A stretch of 64,000 nucleotides of DNA from Aldehydirespirator sp965117015 (lineage in GTDB: Bacteria; Actinomycetota; Acidimicrobiia; Acidimicrobiales; Aldehydirespiratoraceae), in NCBI GenBank assembly GCA_965117015.1, contig OZ220747.1:2852001-2916000 (forward strand). The letters run 5' to 3'. Every line of letters starts with the position of its first letter. The stretch's first letter is position 1. The position numbers were made by a program, and so were the translations under genes. The notes beneath the pieces were generated by a model. The model ran no database searches and was not told the origin of the DNA. It was given only the letters and a program-made list of their open reading frames with translations. Of this stretch, positions 8,021-16,953 are shown one piece after another.

Positions 8021-8065
8021 TGTCCGCTCCTGTTCGCTTCGCTCACGGGCCGCTCGGGCCCTGAG
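8021..8065 (-). repeat. Dispersed element, copy A (short), sepF-yggT intergenic
   Basis: On the minus strand this copy reads GGCCCGAGCGGCCCGTGAGC, then GAAGCGAACAGGAGCGGACA. It matches the core of the longer copies at 11292-11386 and 40463-40558. The AGGAG within it stands just ahead of the yggT GTG start. Confidence 0.7.
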
Positions 8066-8072
8066 AGGTGTA

Positions 8073-8630
8073 TCAGCTGCGCTTGCGGCGAGCGTTACCC
8101 CGTGACACCTCCACATCGGCAGGGGTCAGCAGGTACACCTGGTCGGCGACGCGGTCCATCTTGCCGCCCATGGCGTAACAGAGGCCGCTGGAGAAGTCCA
8201 CCAGGCGCCGCCGCAGGTCCCGGTCGACCGCTTGTAGGTTCACGATCACGGGCTGGCCCGACTTGAACCGGTCCCCGATCTCCTGAGCGTCGTTGAACGC
8301 GTCGGGAGAGACGGCGTGGGGCTTCATCGCTTTGGAGGGCATCGAGTGCACGACTCGAACCGAACTGTCGGCGTCAGGATCGTCCATCTGCCCTCCGTCC
8401 TCGGCCGATGCCAGGTTGATGGGTCGCACGGTCCGGCCCATCACGGCGCCGTCCGGTGCCGGACCCGACGCCACCGATACTCCCGGCCCCACGACTGCCT
8501 CGGCTCCGGCCGGATAGCGGCCCGGCACCGCAACCGAGGGTTGGGACGAGCGGATCGGGTCTTCGTAGCTCTCGTAGTGCTCGTCGGGCCCGAGCCCGAG
8601 GTAGATCATCGCCTTCTTTAGCATCGACAT
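8073..8630 (-). CDS. sepF: Cell division protein SepF
   Basis: FtsZ-binding, membrane-tethering division protein, 185 aa. The N-terminal amphipathic helix MSMLKKAMIYLGLG anchors it to the membrane. An acidic, variable linker follows (about 15-105). The SepF core covers about 105-180 (SPDAFNDAQEIGDRFKSGQPVIVNLQ, then RRLVDFSSGLCYAMGGKMDRVADQVYLLTP). In actinobacteria lacking FtsA, SepF is the FtsZ membrane anchor, which fits this cluster. The ATG at 8630 is chosen over longer in-frame starts because of the AAGGAGCGACG ribosome site directly before it. Confidence 0.95.
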   Translation of the reverse strand: MSMLKKAMIYLGLGPDEHYESYEDPIRSSQPSVAVPGRYPAGAEAVVGPGVSVASGPAPDGAVMGRTVRPINLASAEDGGQMDDPDADSSVRVVHSMPSKAMKPHAVSPDAFNDAQEIGDRFKSGQPVIVNLQAVDRDLRRRLVDFSSGLCYAMGGKMDRVADQVYLLTPADVEVSRGNARRKRS

Positions 8631-8691
8631 CGTCGCTCCTTGAGCAGACTGTAGCGCGTCGCGCCCGTCATCGATTCGGTGTCCGTGCGTG

Positions 8692-9375
8692 TCATTCTGG
8701 CACGCCTCGGATGCCGCGGCGGGGACGTTCGCCGAAGAGGCTCCTCCCGATTCGCACCATGGTCGCGCCCTCGGCCACGGCAACCTCAAGATCGTCGGTC
8801 ATGCCCATCGAGCAGTGCGCGAGGCCCAGGGAGTCAACCGTCCTTCGCAGCGCCCTGAAGTCGTTCCGAGCCTCTTCGGGCGGCCCGAGCGGGCCGATGC
8901 CCATCAATCCCACCAGGTTCAGCCCGGCCTCGGCGACTGTCGAGGCCAGTTGCTCGGTCTCGGCGAGCGGGCAGCCCCCCTTGGTCTCCTCGCCGGAGAT
9001 GTTCACCTGGATCATGACGTCCGCGCCCGGGGCGCGGCGGCCGATCTCGCGCGCCAGCTCGGGCCGGTCAAGCGTCTGCCACACGTCGACGCAGCCGGCC
9101 AGCATCTTGACCTTGTTGCGTTGGATCCGTCCGACGAAGTGGACCCGGGGCTTGGGCGCCGCGGTCACCTCGGCCAGCTTGGCCACGCACTCCTGGGCGT
9201 AGTTCTCGCCGATGTCGCCGATCCCGCATGCGGACGCGGCGTCGATCGCCCATGGGCCGAGCGCCTTCGTGACCGCGATCACGGTGACGTCCTGGGTGCC
9301 CGCACTGGCGATGCGCGCTCTGAGAGCTTCGTAGCGCTCGCCGATTGCGGCCGCGACCGGTGGCGGGACGCTCAT
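8692..9375 (-). CDS. yggS: YggS family pyridoxal phosphate homeostasis protein
   Basis: PLP-binding protein of the YggS/PROSC (YlmE) family, 227 aa, a single-domain fold III barrel that buffers free pyridoxal phosphate. The PLP-lysine motif is VIAVTKALGPWAI near residue 35. HFVGRIQRNKVK, MIQVNISGEETKGG and the C-terminal SMGMTDDLEVAVAEGATMVRIGRSLFG are family hallmarks. The ATG at 9375 overlaps the pgeF stop (ATGA); a longer open frame upstream belongs to pgeF in another frame. It is a standard member of the ftsZ-pgeF-yggS-sepF block. Confidence 0.95.
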   Translation of the reverse strand: MSVPPPVAAAIGERYEALRARIASAGTQDVTVIAVTKALGPWAIDAASACGIGDIGENYAQECVAKLAEVTAAPKPRVHFVGRIQRNKVKMLAGCVDVWQTLDRPELAREIGRRAPGADVMIQVNISGEETKGGCPLAETEQLASTVAEAGLNLVGLMGIGPLGPPEEARNDFRALRRTVDSLGLAHCSMGMTDDLEVAVAEGATMVRIGRSLFGERPRRGIRGVPE

Positions 9376-10082
9376 GCGTGCTCCAGCCGGACGGTGGTCG
9401 CTTGCCGGGCGAGCTCGCCGCGAACCCGGTGGGAGAAGAAGGACTCGTGGGCCGTGTCGAATCCGAGGTCCTCCACGTCGCTCACCCCGGCCGTGCCCAG
9501 CGCGCCCCGCACCGCCGCGACGAGATCGAGGGCGGGCGTGCCCCAGGACGTGACGCTGCCGATGTCGCGGCGGGCCGCGCTGGTCACCGCGGCCAGCTCC
9601 GCCGGGCCGAACTCGTACGCCGAGGGTCTGATCAACGGGCCCACGACCGCTCGGAGACCGGTTCCGCCCGCACATGCCGGCAGGTTGCGCATGACCCGGA
9701 CCACTTCTTGTAGGACACCGGCCACGATGCCCCGCCAGCCTGCGTGGGCGACACCCACCGCGCCGTCGCCCACCACCACGACGGGCGCGCAATCGGCCGT
9801 GTGCAGGGCGAGGACAGCCGCAGGCACCCCGGTCACCGCCCCGTCGGCCACGGATCCGGCGCCGCCGCCCGGCTCGGTCACGGCCACCACCCCGGCACCG
9901 TGGACCTGCCTGAGCCACGTCCACTGCCCGCCCATCAACCCTTGGCGCCTGCGCTCGAGGCGGCTGCGATGGTCCGGGCTCAAGTCCCCGTCGAGGTCGC
10001 AGCGGAAGTCGCCGTCCGATCTCTGGGAGCAGCGGATCCTGGCGACCAGGCCCTCACCCGCGGGGACCAGCCGCTCGATCAC
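9372..10082 (-). CDS. pgeF: Laccase-domain protein PgeF (YfiH/YlmD family)
   Basis: 236-aa purine nucleoside phosphorylase-like/laccase-domain protein. In E. coli, PgeF removes misincorporated serine from the UDP-MurNAc-peptide, and other members act on adenosine and inosine. Metal ligands are visible: His in WLRQVHGAGV, Cys in LHTADCAPVV and His in GVAHAGWRG. The usual GPCIGPCCYEVG block is altered to GPLIRPSAYEFG, so both flanking cysteines are missing there. It lies between ftsZ and yggS, with a four-base overlap into yggS. Family assignment is firm; the substrate in this organism is not known. Confidence 0.92.
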   Translation of the reverse strand: MIERLVPAGEGLVARIRCSQRSDGDFRCDLDGDLSPDHRSRLERRRQGLMGGQWTWLRQVHGAGVVAVTEPGGGAGSVADGAVTGVPAAVLALHTADCAPVVVVGDGAVGVAHAGWRGIVAGVLQEVVRVMRNLPACAGGTGLRAVVGPLIRPSAYEFGPAELAAVTSAARRDIGSVTSWGTPALDLVAAVRGALGTAGVSDVEDLGFDTAHESFFSHRVRGELARQATTVRLEHA

Positions 10083-10127
10083 TGCACGCCCGCGGCTATC
10101 GCTCGACGGCCGGCTCCGGGGTTGGGC

Positions 10128-11252
10128 TCATCTCAGGAAGTCGGGAACGTCGAACTCGTCGTTGAGGTCGACGCCGACCGGCGTGTGCGAGTCGCTGGTC
10201 GCGAAGACGTCGGCGATCTGCATCCCCTCCCCCGAGCCGGCTCGCGTTCCCGGACGGTCCTCTCGCCGGGAGCGGCGCTGGGTGGCGCTGCCCCCGTAGC
10301 CCTGCCGGTCGCTCTCGAAGCCCGCGGCTATCACGGTGACCCTGACCTCGTCCCCCATAGCGTCGTCGATCACCGTTCCGAAGATGATGTTGGCGTCCTG
10401 GTGGGCCACCGACTGCACCACCTCGGCCGCCTCGTTCACTTCCATCAGGCCGAGGCTCGACGCGCCCGAGATATTGAGCAGCACTCCCTGCGACCGGTCG
10501 ATCGAGGATTCGAGCAGCGGGCTGGCGATGGCGGCCCGCGCCGCGGCGACGGCCCGCCCCTCTCCGCTGGCGGCTCCCATGCCCATCAGCGCGCTGCCGG
10601 CCTCGGTCAGCACGGTCCGGACGTCGGCGAAGTCCGTGTTGATGAGCCCGGGGGTGGTGATGAGGTTGGTGATCCCTCCCACGCCCTGCATCAGGACCTC
10701 GTCGGCCATGCGGAAGGCGTTGAGCATGGAGGTCTTCTCGTCGGCGATCGCGATCAGCCGATCGTTGGGGATGACGATCAGCGTGTCGACCTTCTCCTTG
10801 AGGCGCTGGATGCCTTCGTCGGCCTGCACCGACCGCCGGGCGCCCTCGAAGCTGAACGGCCGCGTCACCACTCCGATGGTGAGCGCGCCGGAACTCTTGG
10901 CCACCTCGGCCACCACGGGCGCGGCGCCGGTGCCGGTGCCGCCGCCCTTGCCCACGGTGATGAACACCATGTCCGATCCGTTGAGGGACTCGCGGATCTC
11001 GTCGATGTGCTCTTCGGCCGCCTGCTTGCCCACTTCGGGATTGCTGCCCGCACCCAGACCTCTCGTCAGGTTCTTGCCGAGGTCGATCCTGACGTCGGCG
11101 TCGCTCATGGCGAGGGCCTGCGCGTCGGTGTTGGCCGCGATGAACTCGACGCCCCGGAGGCCGGCGTCGATCATGCGGTTGACGGCATTGACTCCGCCGC
11201 CGCCGACTCCTATCACCCTGATGACGGCGAGGTAGTTGTGAGGATCGGCCAT
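10128..11252 (-). CDS. ftsZ: Cell division protein FtsZ
   Basis: Tubulin-like GTPase that forms the Z ring; 374 aa from ATG 11252. The GTP-binding region contains IGVGGGGVNAVNRMI and the tubulin signature GGGTGTGAAPVVAEVAK, with the T7 loop NTDFADVRTV. The C-terminal tail DEFDVPDFLR is the conserved actinobacterial peptide that binds SepF and FtsW. Two upstream in-frame starts exist (ATG 11270, GTG 11285); I chose 11252 because MADPHNYLAVIRVIG matches the normal actinobacterial N-terminus, with GGAGG ahead of it. It is separated from ftsQ by about 175 bp that contain a dispersed repeat. Confidence 0.97.
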   Translation of the reverse strand: MADPHNYLAVIRVIGVGGGGVNAVNRMIDAGLRGVEFIAANTDAQALAMSDADVRIDLGKNLTRGLGAGSNPEVGKQAAEEHIDEIRESLNGSDMVFITVGKGGGTGTGAAPVVAEVAKSSGALTIGVVTRPFSFEGARRSVQADEGIQRLKEKVDTLIVIPNDRLIAIADEKTSMLNAFRMADEVLMQGVGGITNLITTPGLINTDFADVRTVLTEAGSALMGMGAASGEGRAVAAARAAIASPLLESSIDRSQGVLLNISGASSLGLMEVNEAAEVVQSVAHQDANIIFGTVIDDAMGDEVRVTVIAAGFESDRQGYGGSATQRRSRREDRPGTRAGSGEGMQIADVFATSDSHTPVGVDLNDEFDVPDFLR

Positions 11253-11291
11253 CGCTGCGTCAACCTCCATAGTTTGAACCTTCACTTCATC

Positions 11292-11386
11292 TTAGAGGCC
11301 GAGCGGGTAGGCGCACGATATGGCCCATACGGCGAGGCCGTGGCCCGAGGGGTCCCGTGAGCGTAGCGAACAGGAGCGGGAAACAC
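11292..11386 (+). repeat. Dispersed element, copy B (95 bp), ftsQ-ftsZ intergenic
   Basis: Plus-strand copy beginning TTAGAGGCCGAGCGGGTAGG and ending GGAGCGGGAAACAC. It aligns over its full length (about 80% by eye, two single-base gaps) with the minus-strand copy inside queG. It occupies most of the ftsQ-ftsZ gap, in the orientation opposite to the genes. Confidence 0.75.
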
Positions 11387-11428
11387 GGGGAGAGGAGCGT
11401 GATGACGGCCTACCGGGGCTATGTCGGG

Positions 11429-12256
11429 TCAGGGCCGGCAGGGATGATGGCGGGTCACGGTGGCGAGGTCGGGCATGGTCACGTCGATCGTGGTGATGCA
11501 CTCCAGATCAGCGGTCGCCAGCACAGCTCGCAGGGCACTGATCTTGTCGTCGATCAGGACGGGATCGCCCAACAACGCGGTGGCGCCGCCGATCAGTTCC
11601 AGGCCCATCCGGTCCTGGCCCTCCTCGACAGTGACGGTCCGCACCCAGGCGCGCAGATCGTCGGGCATGGCGGCGACCACGGCGAGCGGCCCGTCGGCGG
11701 CCGTGTGGATGTCCCCCAGTTGACCGGAGAACGGCACCGACACATGGGGAAGCCCGGCCAGCGGGGAGCCGGCGGCCGGATCGGACCCGTCGGCCTGCGC
11801 ATCCAGCCCGGCCGGCGTCGCCCCCCAGCCGATCGCGTATCCGTAGGCGTCGATCAGGGCTGTGCGGCCTCCTCCGGCAGGGACCACCGCGGCCGGCACG
11901 CGGGGATCCACCGCGATGCGCACCGTGGCCGGCCAGTCCCTCCACACCCGGGCCGATCTGACCCAGGGCAACGCGGCGATGGAGCTCTGAGCGGCGTCGA
12001 CGTCGAGGAACACCATGGGCATCCCCACCGACAGCTGCGAGCTCTCGAGGATCTCGGCCCGGTTGGCCGGATCGACGCCGGACACCGCCATCCGATCCAC
12101 ATCGAGAAGCGGCGTGAGGCTGACGCCCCAGGCGGCCGCGGCGGCCAGGACGACGCCCAGCGCCACCATGAGGATCCGCAGGCGGCGCCGTCCCTCGGCG
12201 CGCAGAACGGCGACGCGGCGGGCCATCATGCGCGGGTCGACGGTCACAGTGCTCAC
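11429..12256 (-). CDS. ftsQ: Cell division protein FtsQ
   Basis: Bitopic divisome protein, 275 aa, that joins FtsL and FtsB and links Z ring to septal wall synthesis. A short basic cytoplasmic tail is followed by one membrane helix (about residues 25-47, ILMVALGVVLAAAAAW). The periplasmic POTRA domain is VDRMAVSGVDPANRAEILE. The following WVRSARVWRDWPATVRIAV motif is typical of FtsQ/DivIB. The start GTG 12256 overlaps the murB TGA (GTGA); longer open frames upstream are murB shadows. Confidence 0.92.
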   Translation of the reverse strand: MSTVTVDPRMMARRVAVLRAEGRRRLRILMVALGVVLAAAAAWGVSLTPLLDVDRMAVSGVDPANRAEILESSQLSVGMPMVFLDVDAAQSSIAALPWVRSARVWRDWPATVRIAVDPRVPAAVVPAGGGRTALIDAYGYAIGWGATPAGLDAQADGSDPAAGSPLAGLPHVSVPFSGQLGDIHTAADGPLAVVAAMPDDLRAWVRTVTVEEGQDRMGLELIGGATALLGDPVLIDDKISALRAVLATADLECITTIDVTMPDLATVTRHHPCRP

Positions 12257-13212
12257 GGCAGCTCCCAGGGCTCGAAGCCCACGAGGTGGGTCTCCGCCGA
12301 CAGCTCGACGCCGTGCGCGTCCCTGACGCGGCGGCGCACCTCGCGCATGACCTCGACGATGTCGGAGGCGTGCCCTCCCTCGTCGGACTGGATGAAGTTG
12401 GCGTGCTTGGCCGACACCTCGGCCGTGCCGATGCGCAGGCCCTTCGCGCCGGCCGACTCGATGAGCTCGCCGGCGGCCGCGTGCTCGGGATTGGTGAAGA
12501 CGGACCCGGCGTTGCGCCCTCCCGGCTGGTTGGCCCGGCGCCAGTGCACGATCTCGGTCAGCTCGGCTCGGGAACCCTCCCAATCCCCAAACCTCAACTT
12601 CAGCCTTACTGAGGCGACGACCTGAGGAGCAACGAGGGTGCTGGCGCGGTATCCGAGACGCAGATCAGCCGCGGTGCGGACGGTCGTGTCGCCGCGGTGA
12701 AGATCGACGACGACCGCGTCGACGAGCGACCCGGACATGTCAGCGCCGTGCCCGCCCGCGTTCATCCTCACCGCTCCACCGACTGTGCCGGGCACACCCA
12801 CCGCCCACTCGAAGCCGGTCAACCCGGCCTCGACCGATGCGCGGGCGACGACCGGGAGCAGAGCGCCACCCGAAGCGCCGACCACTGGACCGTCGATCTC
12901 GAACCGGGTCAGCCGGGAGCCGAGGGCGATGGCCAGACCGTCGAAGCCGCGGTCGGACACCAGCAGGTTGGACCCTCGCCCCACCACCAGCACCGGGACG
13001 GGTGGGGCGCTTCCCGCGAGGTCGGAGACGATGGCGGCCAGTGCCTCCAGTTCGGCGAGGTCGTGCACCGTGACGAAGAGGCGGGCCGGTCCGCCGACCC
13101 GGTAGGTGGTGTGGGCGGCCAGGCCGTAGTCCTTCTGTAGCGACGGCGCCAAGGCCGAGGAGGCCAGCCGCCGCTCGAGGTCGGCGAGCGCGTGTCCCAC
13201 GGCTGCACTCAT
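12253..13212 (-). CDS. murB: UDP-N-acetylenolpyruvoylglucosamine reductase MurB
   Basis: FAD-dependent reductase that makes UDP-MurNAc from UDP-GlcNAc-enolpyruvate; 319 aa. The FAD domain shows HTTYRVGGPARLFV and VVGRGSNLLVSDRGFDG. The substrate domain contains GVPGTVGGAVRMNAGGHG and the catalytic serine in NAGSVFTNP near residue 235. AEVSAKHANFIQ and a Glu near residue 310 complete the active site. It is a type IIa-like enzyme. The ATG at 13212 overlaps the murC stop (ATGA). Confidence 0.95.
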   Translation of the reverse strand: MSAAVGHALADLERRLASSALAPSLQKDYGLAAHTTYRVGGPARLFVTVHDLAELEALAAIVSDLAGSAPPVPVLVVGRGSNLLVSDRGFDGLAIALGSRLTRFEIDGPVVGASGGALLPVVARASVEAGLTGFEWAVGVPGTVGGAVRMNAGGHGADMSGSLVDAVVVDLHRGDTTVRTAADLRLGYRASTLVAPQVVASVRLKLRFGDWEGSRAELTEIVHWRRANQPGGRNAGSVFTNPEHAAAGELIESAGAKGLRIGTAEVSAKHANFIQSDEGGHASDIVEVMREVRRRVRDAHGVELSAETHLVGFEPWELP

Positions 13213-14603
13213 CCTCCGACCCCCGCCTCCCGGGTCTCTAGGCGCTCGATCACCAAATCGGGTGTCGAGGTCAGGTCGCCGGCTCCGAGCGTCAGGCAAA
13301 GATCGCCGGGGCGCAGCCGGGCCTCCAGCCAGTCGGCGACCTCGTCGAGCCTTGGAAGCCAGGTCACCGACGACCACGGATGTGCGTCGAGCACTGCGTC
13401 CAGGACGATCTTCGACGTCACGCCGGGCCGGGGCGCCTCGCCCGACGGGTAGATCCCGGTGAGCACGAGATGGTCGGCCCCGACGAAGGAGTCGGCGAAG
13501 TCCGGGCCGATGGAGGCGACGCGGCTGTACCGGTGGGGCTGGAACACGCACACCACCCTGCGCCAGTCGCCGGTGCGGGCCGCGGCGAGCGCGGCCGCGA
13601 CCTCGCTGGGAAGGTGGGCGTAGTCGTCCACGAACGTGACGCCGGCGGCGTCGCCGCGGAACTCGAAGCGCCGGGCCACCCCGCCGAAACGGGCCAGCGC
13701 CCGGGCCGCGTCGGCGAAGGACGAACCGGCCGTCAGGGCGGCCACGATCGCCGCGGTCGCGTTGAGGGCGTTGTGCAGGCCCGGGGTCGGCAGCGTCACG
13801 AGCCCCAGCCTCGTCTCGCCGGACCACAGCTCGAATTCACACGAGGGCATCTTCAGCGAGACGTCCACCATGCGGAAGTCGGCGCCGGGGTGGGTGCCGT
13901 ACGTGGTCGCGCCGACCGCGGCGCCCAGCCGGGCGGCGCCTGCGTCGTCGGCGCACACGATCCGGTGGCGGGACGAGGCCAGGAACCGCTCGAAGGCCGC
14001 GGCCAGCGCGGCCGGAGAGTCCTGGTAGTTCTCGAGGTGGTCGGACTCGACGCTGGTCACCACGGCCACTTCGGGGTCGAGGGACAGGAAGGTGTGGTCG
14101 TTCTCGTCGGCCTCGACCACGAACCACTCGCCGGTGTCCCACATCGCACCGGTGCCGATCTCGTTGACATCGCCGCCGATGATGAACGAGGGGTTGAGAC
14201 CAGCCTCCACCAGCGCCAGGGCCAGCATCGAGCTGGTGGTGGTCTTGCCGTGCGTGCCGGCCACCGCGATGGTCCGGCGGCTCGAGGCGATGGCGGGCAG
14301 GATCTCGCCGCGCCTCACCACCGGCACCCCGCGCTCCAGCGCGGCGCGGACCTCCGGATTGCTGTCGCGGATGGCCGACGAGATGGCTACCAGGGCGGCG
14401 TCTCCGAGGTTGGCCGGATCGTGGCCGATGGCGACGGGCACACCCTCGGCGCGGAGCCGGGCCACCACCGGACCGTCGCGCAGGTCCGATCCCGTCACCC
14501 GGTGTCCCATGGACCGCAGCACCGACGCGATGGCGCCCATCCCGGCACCCCCGGCGCCGATCACGTGGATGGAGGTGGGAACCGAGAGATCCACGGTGCT
14601 CAT
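13209..14603 (-). CDS. murC: UDP-N-acetylmuramate-L-alanine ligase MurC
   Basis: ATP-dependent Mur ligase, 464 aa, that adds L-Ala to UDP-MurNAc. Three domains are recognisable: an N-terminal Rossmann domain (VIGAGGAGMGAIA), the ATP domain with AVAGTHGKTTTSSML near residue 115, and a C-terminal domain starting about residue 315. The VEADENDHTFL and HLENY motifs fit MurC rather than MurD, E or F. It overlaps murG upstream and murB downstream by four bases each, indicating one transcript and coupled translation. Confidence 0.96.
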   Translation of the reverse strand: MSTVDLSVPTSIHVIGAGGAGMGAIASVLRSMGHRVTGSDLRDGPVVARLRAEGVPVAIGHDPANLGDAALVAISSAIRDSNPEVRAALERGVPVVRRGEILPAIASSRRTIAVAGTHGKTTTSSMLALALVEAGLNPSFIIGGDVNEIGTGAMWDTGEWFVVEADENDHTFLSLDPEVAVVTSVESDHLENYQDSPAALAAAFERFLASSRHRIVCADDAGAARLGAAVGATTYGTHPGADFRMVDVSLKMPSCEFELWSGETRLGLVTLPTPGLHNALNATAAIVAALTAGSSFADAARALARFGGVARRFEFRGDAAGVTFVDDYAHLPSEVAAALAAARTGDWRRVVCVFQPHRYSRVASIGPDFADSFVGADHLVLTGIYPSGEAPRPGVTSKIVLDAVLDAHPWSSVTWLPRLDEVADWLEARLRPGDLCLTLGAGDLTSTPDLVIERLETREAGVGG

Positions 14604-15754
14604 CCTGCGGTCTCCGATCGGTCGGTGTGTGGATACCGCGCGCAGCTCTCCATCAGGTCCACGACGGCGCCGGCCGCCTCGGGTCGGGCCAGCGATCGGG
14701 CTGCGCCGGCCATCGAGTTGAGGCGGTCCGGGTCCCCGAGCAAGGCGTCCACTTCGGCCACCAGCCGGGTCGCGTCGAGCTCACCGTCGCTGACCAGCAC
14801 AGCACCGCCCGCGGCCGCGAGCCTCCGTGCATTGGCGGTCTGATGGTCGTCGGGCGCGCCCGGCAGCGGCACCAGCACGGCCGGCATTCCCACCGCGGCC
14901 AGTTCGGCCACGGTGGTGGCTCCGGCCCGGCTCACCACGAGGTCGGCGGCGGCGTACACCGTTGCCATGTCGTCCTCGTAGGCGACCAGGTCGTAGCGGA
15001 GGGCCCGAGCCTGCTCCGCCGGCACGCGGCCCGACAGGTCCTCGTAGTCGCGGTGCCCCGCGATGTGGCGTATATGGAGATCACGTCTATCCCGCCAGAG
15101 GTCCAGCGCCCCGGTGATCGCCTCGTTGATCGTGCGGGCCCCGAGCGAGCCTCCGAAGACCGCCACCAGCCGGCACTCCTCGTCGACACCCAGAGCGGAC
15201 CGGGCCGCGGACCGTCCCGCCGAACGATCGGCTTCCAGCACCTCGGCCCGCACCGGATTGCCCGTCCAGGCGGCTCGGGGCAGGTCGGTGTCCTCGAAGG
15301 CCGTGGCCGCACCGGCCGCCAGCCGGCTCAACAGCCGGTTGGCCAGGCCGGGCACCGCGTTCTGCTCCGTGATCACCAGGGGCACACGCAGCAGGGCGGC
15401 GGCCACGCCGACCGCGACCGAGGCGTAGCCGCCCAGCCCTACCACGACGGCCGGCTTGCGGCGCCACAACACGACGAGCGCCTGGAGGAAGGCCCGGGCG
15501 AGCTCGGCCGCCGCCATCGCATTGGCGGCCACGCTGGAGGGGGTGAGCCTGCGTTGCAGACCTCGCCCGGGCAGAACGGTGAGGGTGAATCCGGCCTCGA
15601 CGACCAGCCGCGTCTCGACGCCGCGAGCGTTGCCGACGAAGTGCACGGCCTGGCGCGGGGCGCCCCGGCGGATGATCTCCCGGCTGATGCTGATGCCCGG
15701 CAGCACGTGGCCCGCCGTGCCGCCGCCGGCAACGAGAGCCCAAGTTCCGCTCAT
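14600..15754 (-). CDS. murG: UDP-GlcNAc:lipid I N-acetylglucosaminyltransferase MurG
   Basis: Peripheral membrane GT28 glycosyltransferase, 384 aa, that converts lipid I to lipid II on the inner face of the membrane. The N-terminal glycine loop VAGGGTAGHVLPG, the motif VVGLGGYASV and VITEQNAVPGLANRL are family hallmarks. The C-terminal donor domain contains FGGSLGARTIN and VVSRAGATTVAELAA, followed by LPGAPDDHQTANA. The ATG at 15754 overlaps the ftsW stop. The much longer upstream open frame is the ftsW shadow. Confidence 0.96.
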   Translation of the reverse strand: MSGTWALVAGGGTAGHVLPGISISREIIRRGAPRQAVHFVGNARGVETRLVVEAGFTLTVLPGRGLQRRLTPSSVAANAMAAAELARAFLQALVVLWRRKPAVVVGLGGYASVAVGVAAALLRVPLVITEQNAVPGLANRLLSRLAAGAATAFEDTDLPRAAWTGNPVRAEVLEADRSAGRSAARSALGVDEECRLVAVFGGSLGARTINEAITGALDLWRDRRDLHIRHIAGHRDYEDLSGRVPAEQARALRYDLVAYEDDMATVYAAADLVVSRAGATTVAELAAVGMPAVLVPLPGAPDDHQTANARRLAAAGGAVLVSDGELDATRLVAEVDALLGDPDRLNSMAGAARSLARPEAAGAVVDLMESCARYPHTDRSETAG

Positions 15755-16953
15755 CGGATCTGTCTCGCCACGTTGAGCAGCACCCCCATCGCGGCCAGCG
15801 TCGCCACCAGCGACGTTCCGCCGAAGGAGAGCAGGGGCAGGGTGATTCCCACGACGGGAAAGATGGCGAGCACGGCGCCCATGTTGAGCGCGGCCTGCAG
15901 CAGGATCCATGCCGTGACCCCCACCGCCAGGAGCATCCCGAACCGGTCCGGGGCCCGCAGTGCCACACCGAGGCCGGCGGCGGCGATCGCCACGAACAGG
16001 ATCACGACGAACAGGGAGCCGATCATCCCGAGCTCCTCGCCGATGACGGCGAATATGAAGTCGGTGTGGGCGTAGGGCAGGAAGCCCCACTTGGCTCGGC
16101 CCGCGCCGAGCCCCAGCCCGTCGACGCCGCCGGAGGCCATGGCGTGCAGCGACTTCAGCGTCTGGTAGCCGTTGCCGTACGGGTCGGCCCAGGGGTCCAG
16201 GAAGCCGAGCATGCGGTCTCTGCGCCAGGGCGAGTAGGCGATGAGCATCGCGGTCAGACCCGCCCCCACCACGGTGGCAGCCAGCAGATGGCTGAACCGG
16301 GCCCCGGCGAAGTACAGCATCGTCAGCGCCACCCCGACGATCAGGAGAGTTGTGCCCAGGTGGGGCTGCAGCATCAGCAGCCCGGCGATCCCGCCGGTCA
16401 GCATCAGGACGGGCTGAAGCGTCGCCCGCGTGTCCTCCATGTGACGGTCGGGCCGGGACAGCAGGTCGGCCACGAACACTACGAAGGCGATCTTGGCCAG
16501 CTCCGAAGGCTGGAACACCACGGGGCCCACTCCGAGCCAGCGCCGGGCGCCGTTGGCGCTCAGGCCCACGCTGGGAACGGCGGTGAGCGCCAGCAGCAGG
16601 ACCGACACGCCTAGGCCAATGGGCGCGAGCCGCTTCCAATGGTGGTAGTCGATGCGAAGCAGCACCAGCAGGGCCAGCACGCCCACGCCCAGCCACATGG
16701 CCTGGCTCTTGAACAGGGACCAAGCGGAATCGGTACCCGACAGGCTCGGAGCGGCAGTGGCCGACAGCGCCATCACCAGGCCCAGCAGCACTAGGGACAG
16801 CGACGCCAGGAACAGCACGAGGAACAGTCCGGTGCGGCGGCCGATCGGTGGCTTGGGGCCGCGACCGTCGGGCGGGATTCTGGCGCTGGCGTGACGGGCC
16901 CGGGCCTCGACGAGCGCCTGCTGGCGGGCGCGGGTGCGCTCGGTCACGATCAC
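15751..16953 (-). CDS. ftsW: SEDS peptidoglycan glycosyltransferase FtsW
   Basis: Polytopic SEDS protein, 400 aa, about ten membrane helices, that polymerises septal glycan together with FtsI. The N-terminal 40 residues are charged and cytoplasmic. Conserved features include FQPSELAKIAFVVF, LQPHLGTTLL with the catalytic-region Asp replaced in context by the usual PHLGT form, and NLG-type endings replaced by ALNMGAVLAIFPVVGITLPLLSFGG near the C-terminus. Its position between murD and murG is standard. It overlaps both by four bases. Confidence 0.95.
   Translation of the reverse strand: MIVTERTRARQQALVEARARHASARIPPDGRGPKPPIGRRTGLFLVLFLASLSLVLLGLVMALSATAAPSLSGTDSAWSLFKSQAMWLGVGVLALLVLLRIDYHHWKRLAPIGLGVSVLLLALTAVPSVGLSANGARRWLGVGPVVFQPSELAKIAFVVFVADLLSRPDRHMEDTRATLQPVLMLTGGIAGLLMLQPHLGTTLLIVGVALTMLYFAGARFSHLLAATVVGAGLTAMLIAYSPWRRDRMLGFLDPWADPYGNGYQTLKSLHAMASGGVDGLGLGAGRAKWGFLPYAHTDFIFAVIGEELGMIGSLFVVILFVAIAAAGLGVALRAPDRFGMLLAVGVTAWILLQAALNMGAVLAIFPVVGITLPLLSFGGTSLVATLAAMGVLLNVARQIR

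Noticed and set aside
8689..11360. Two long plus-strand frames (536 and 538 codons) opposite yggS, pgeF and ftsZ
   Set aside because: They are antisense shadows of strongly recognised genes, lack any domain and have typical high-GC third-position artefacts.
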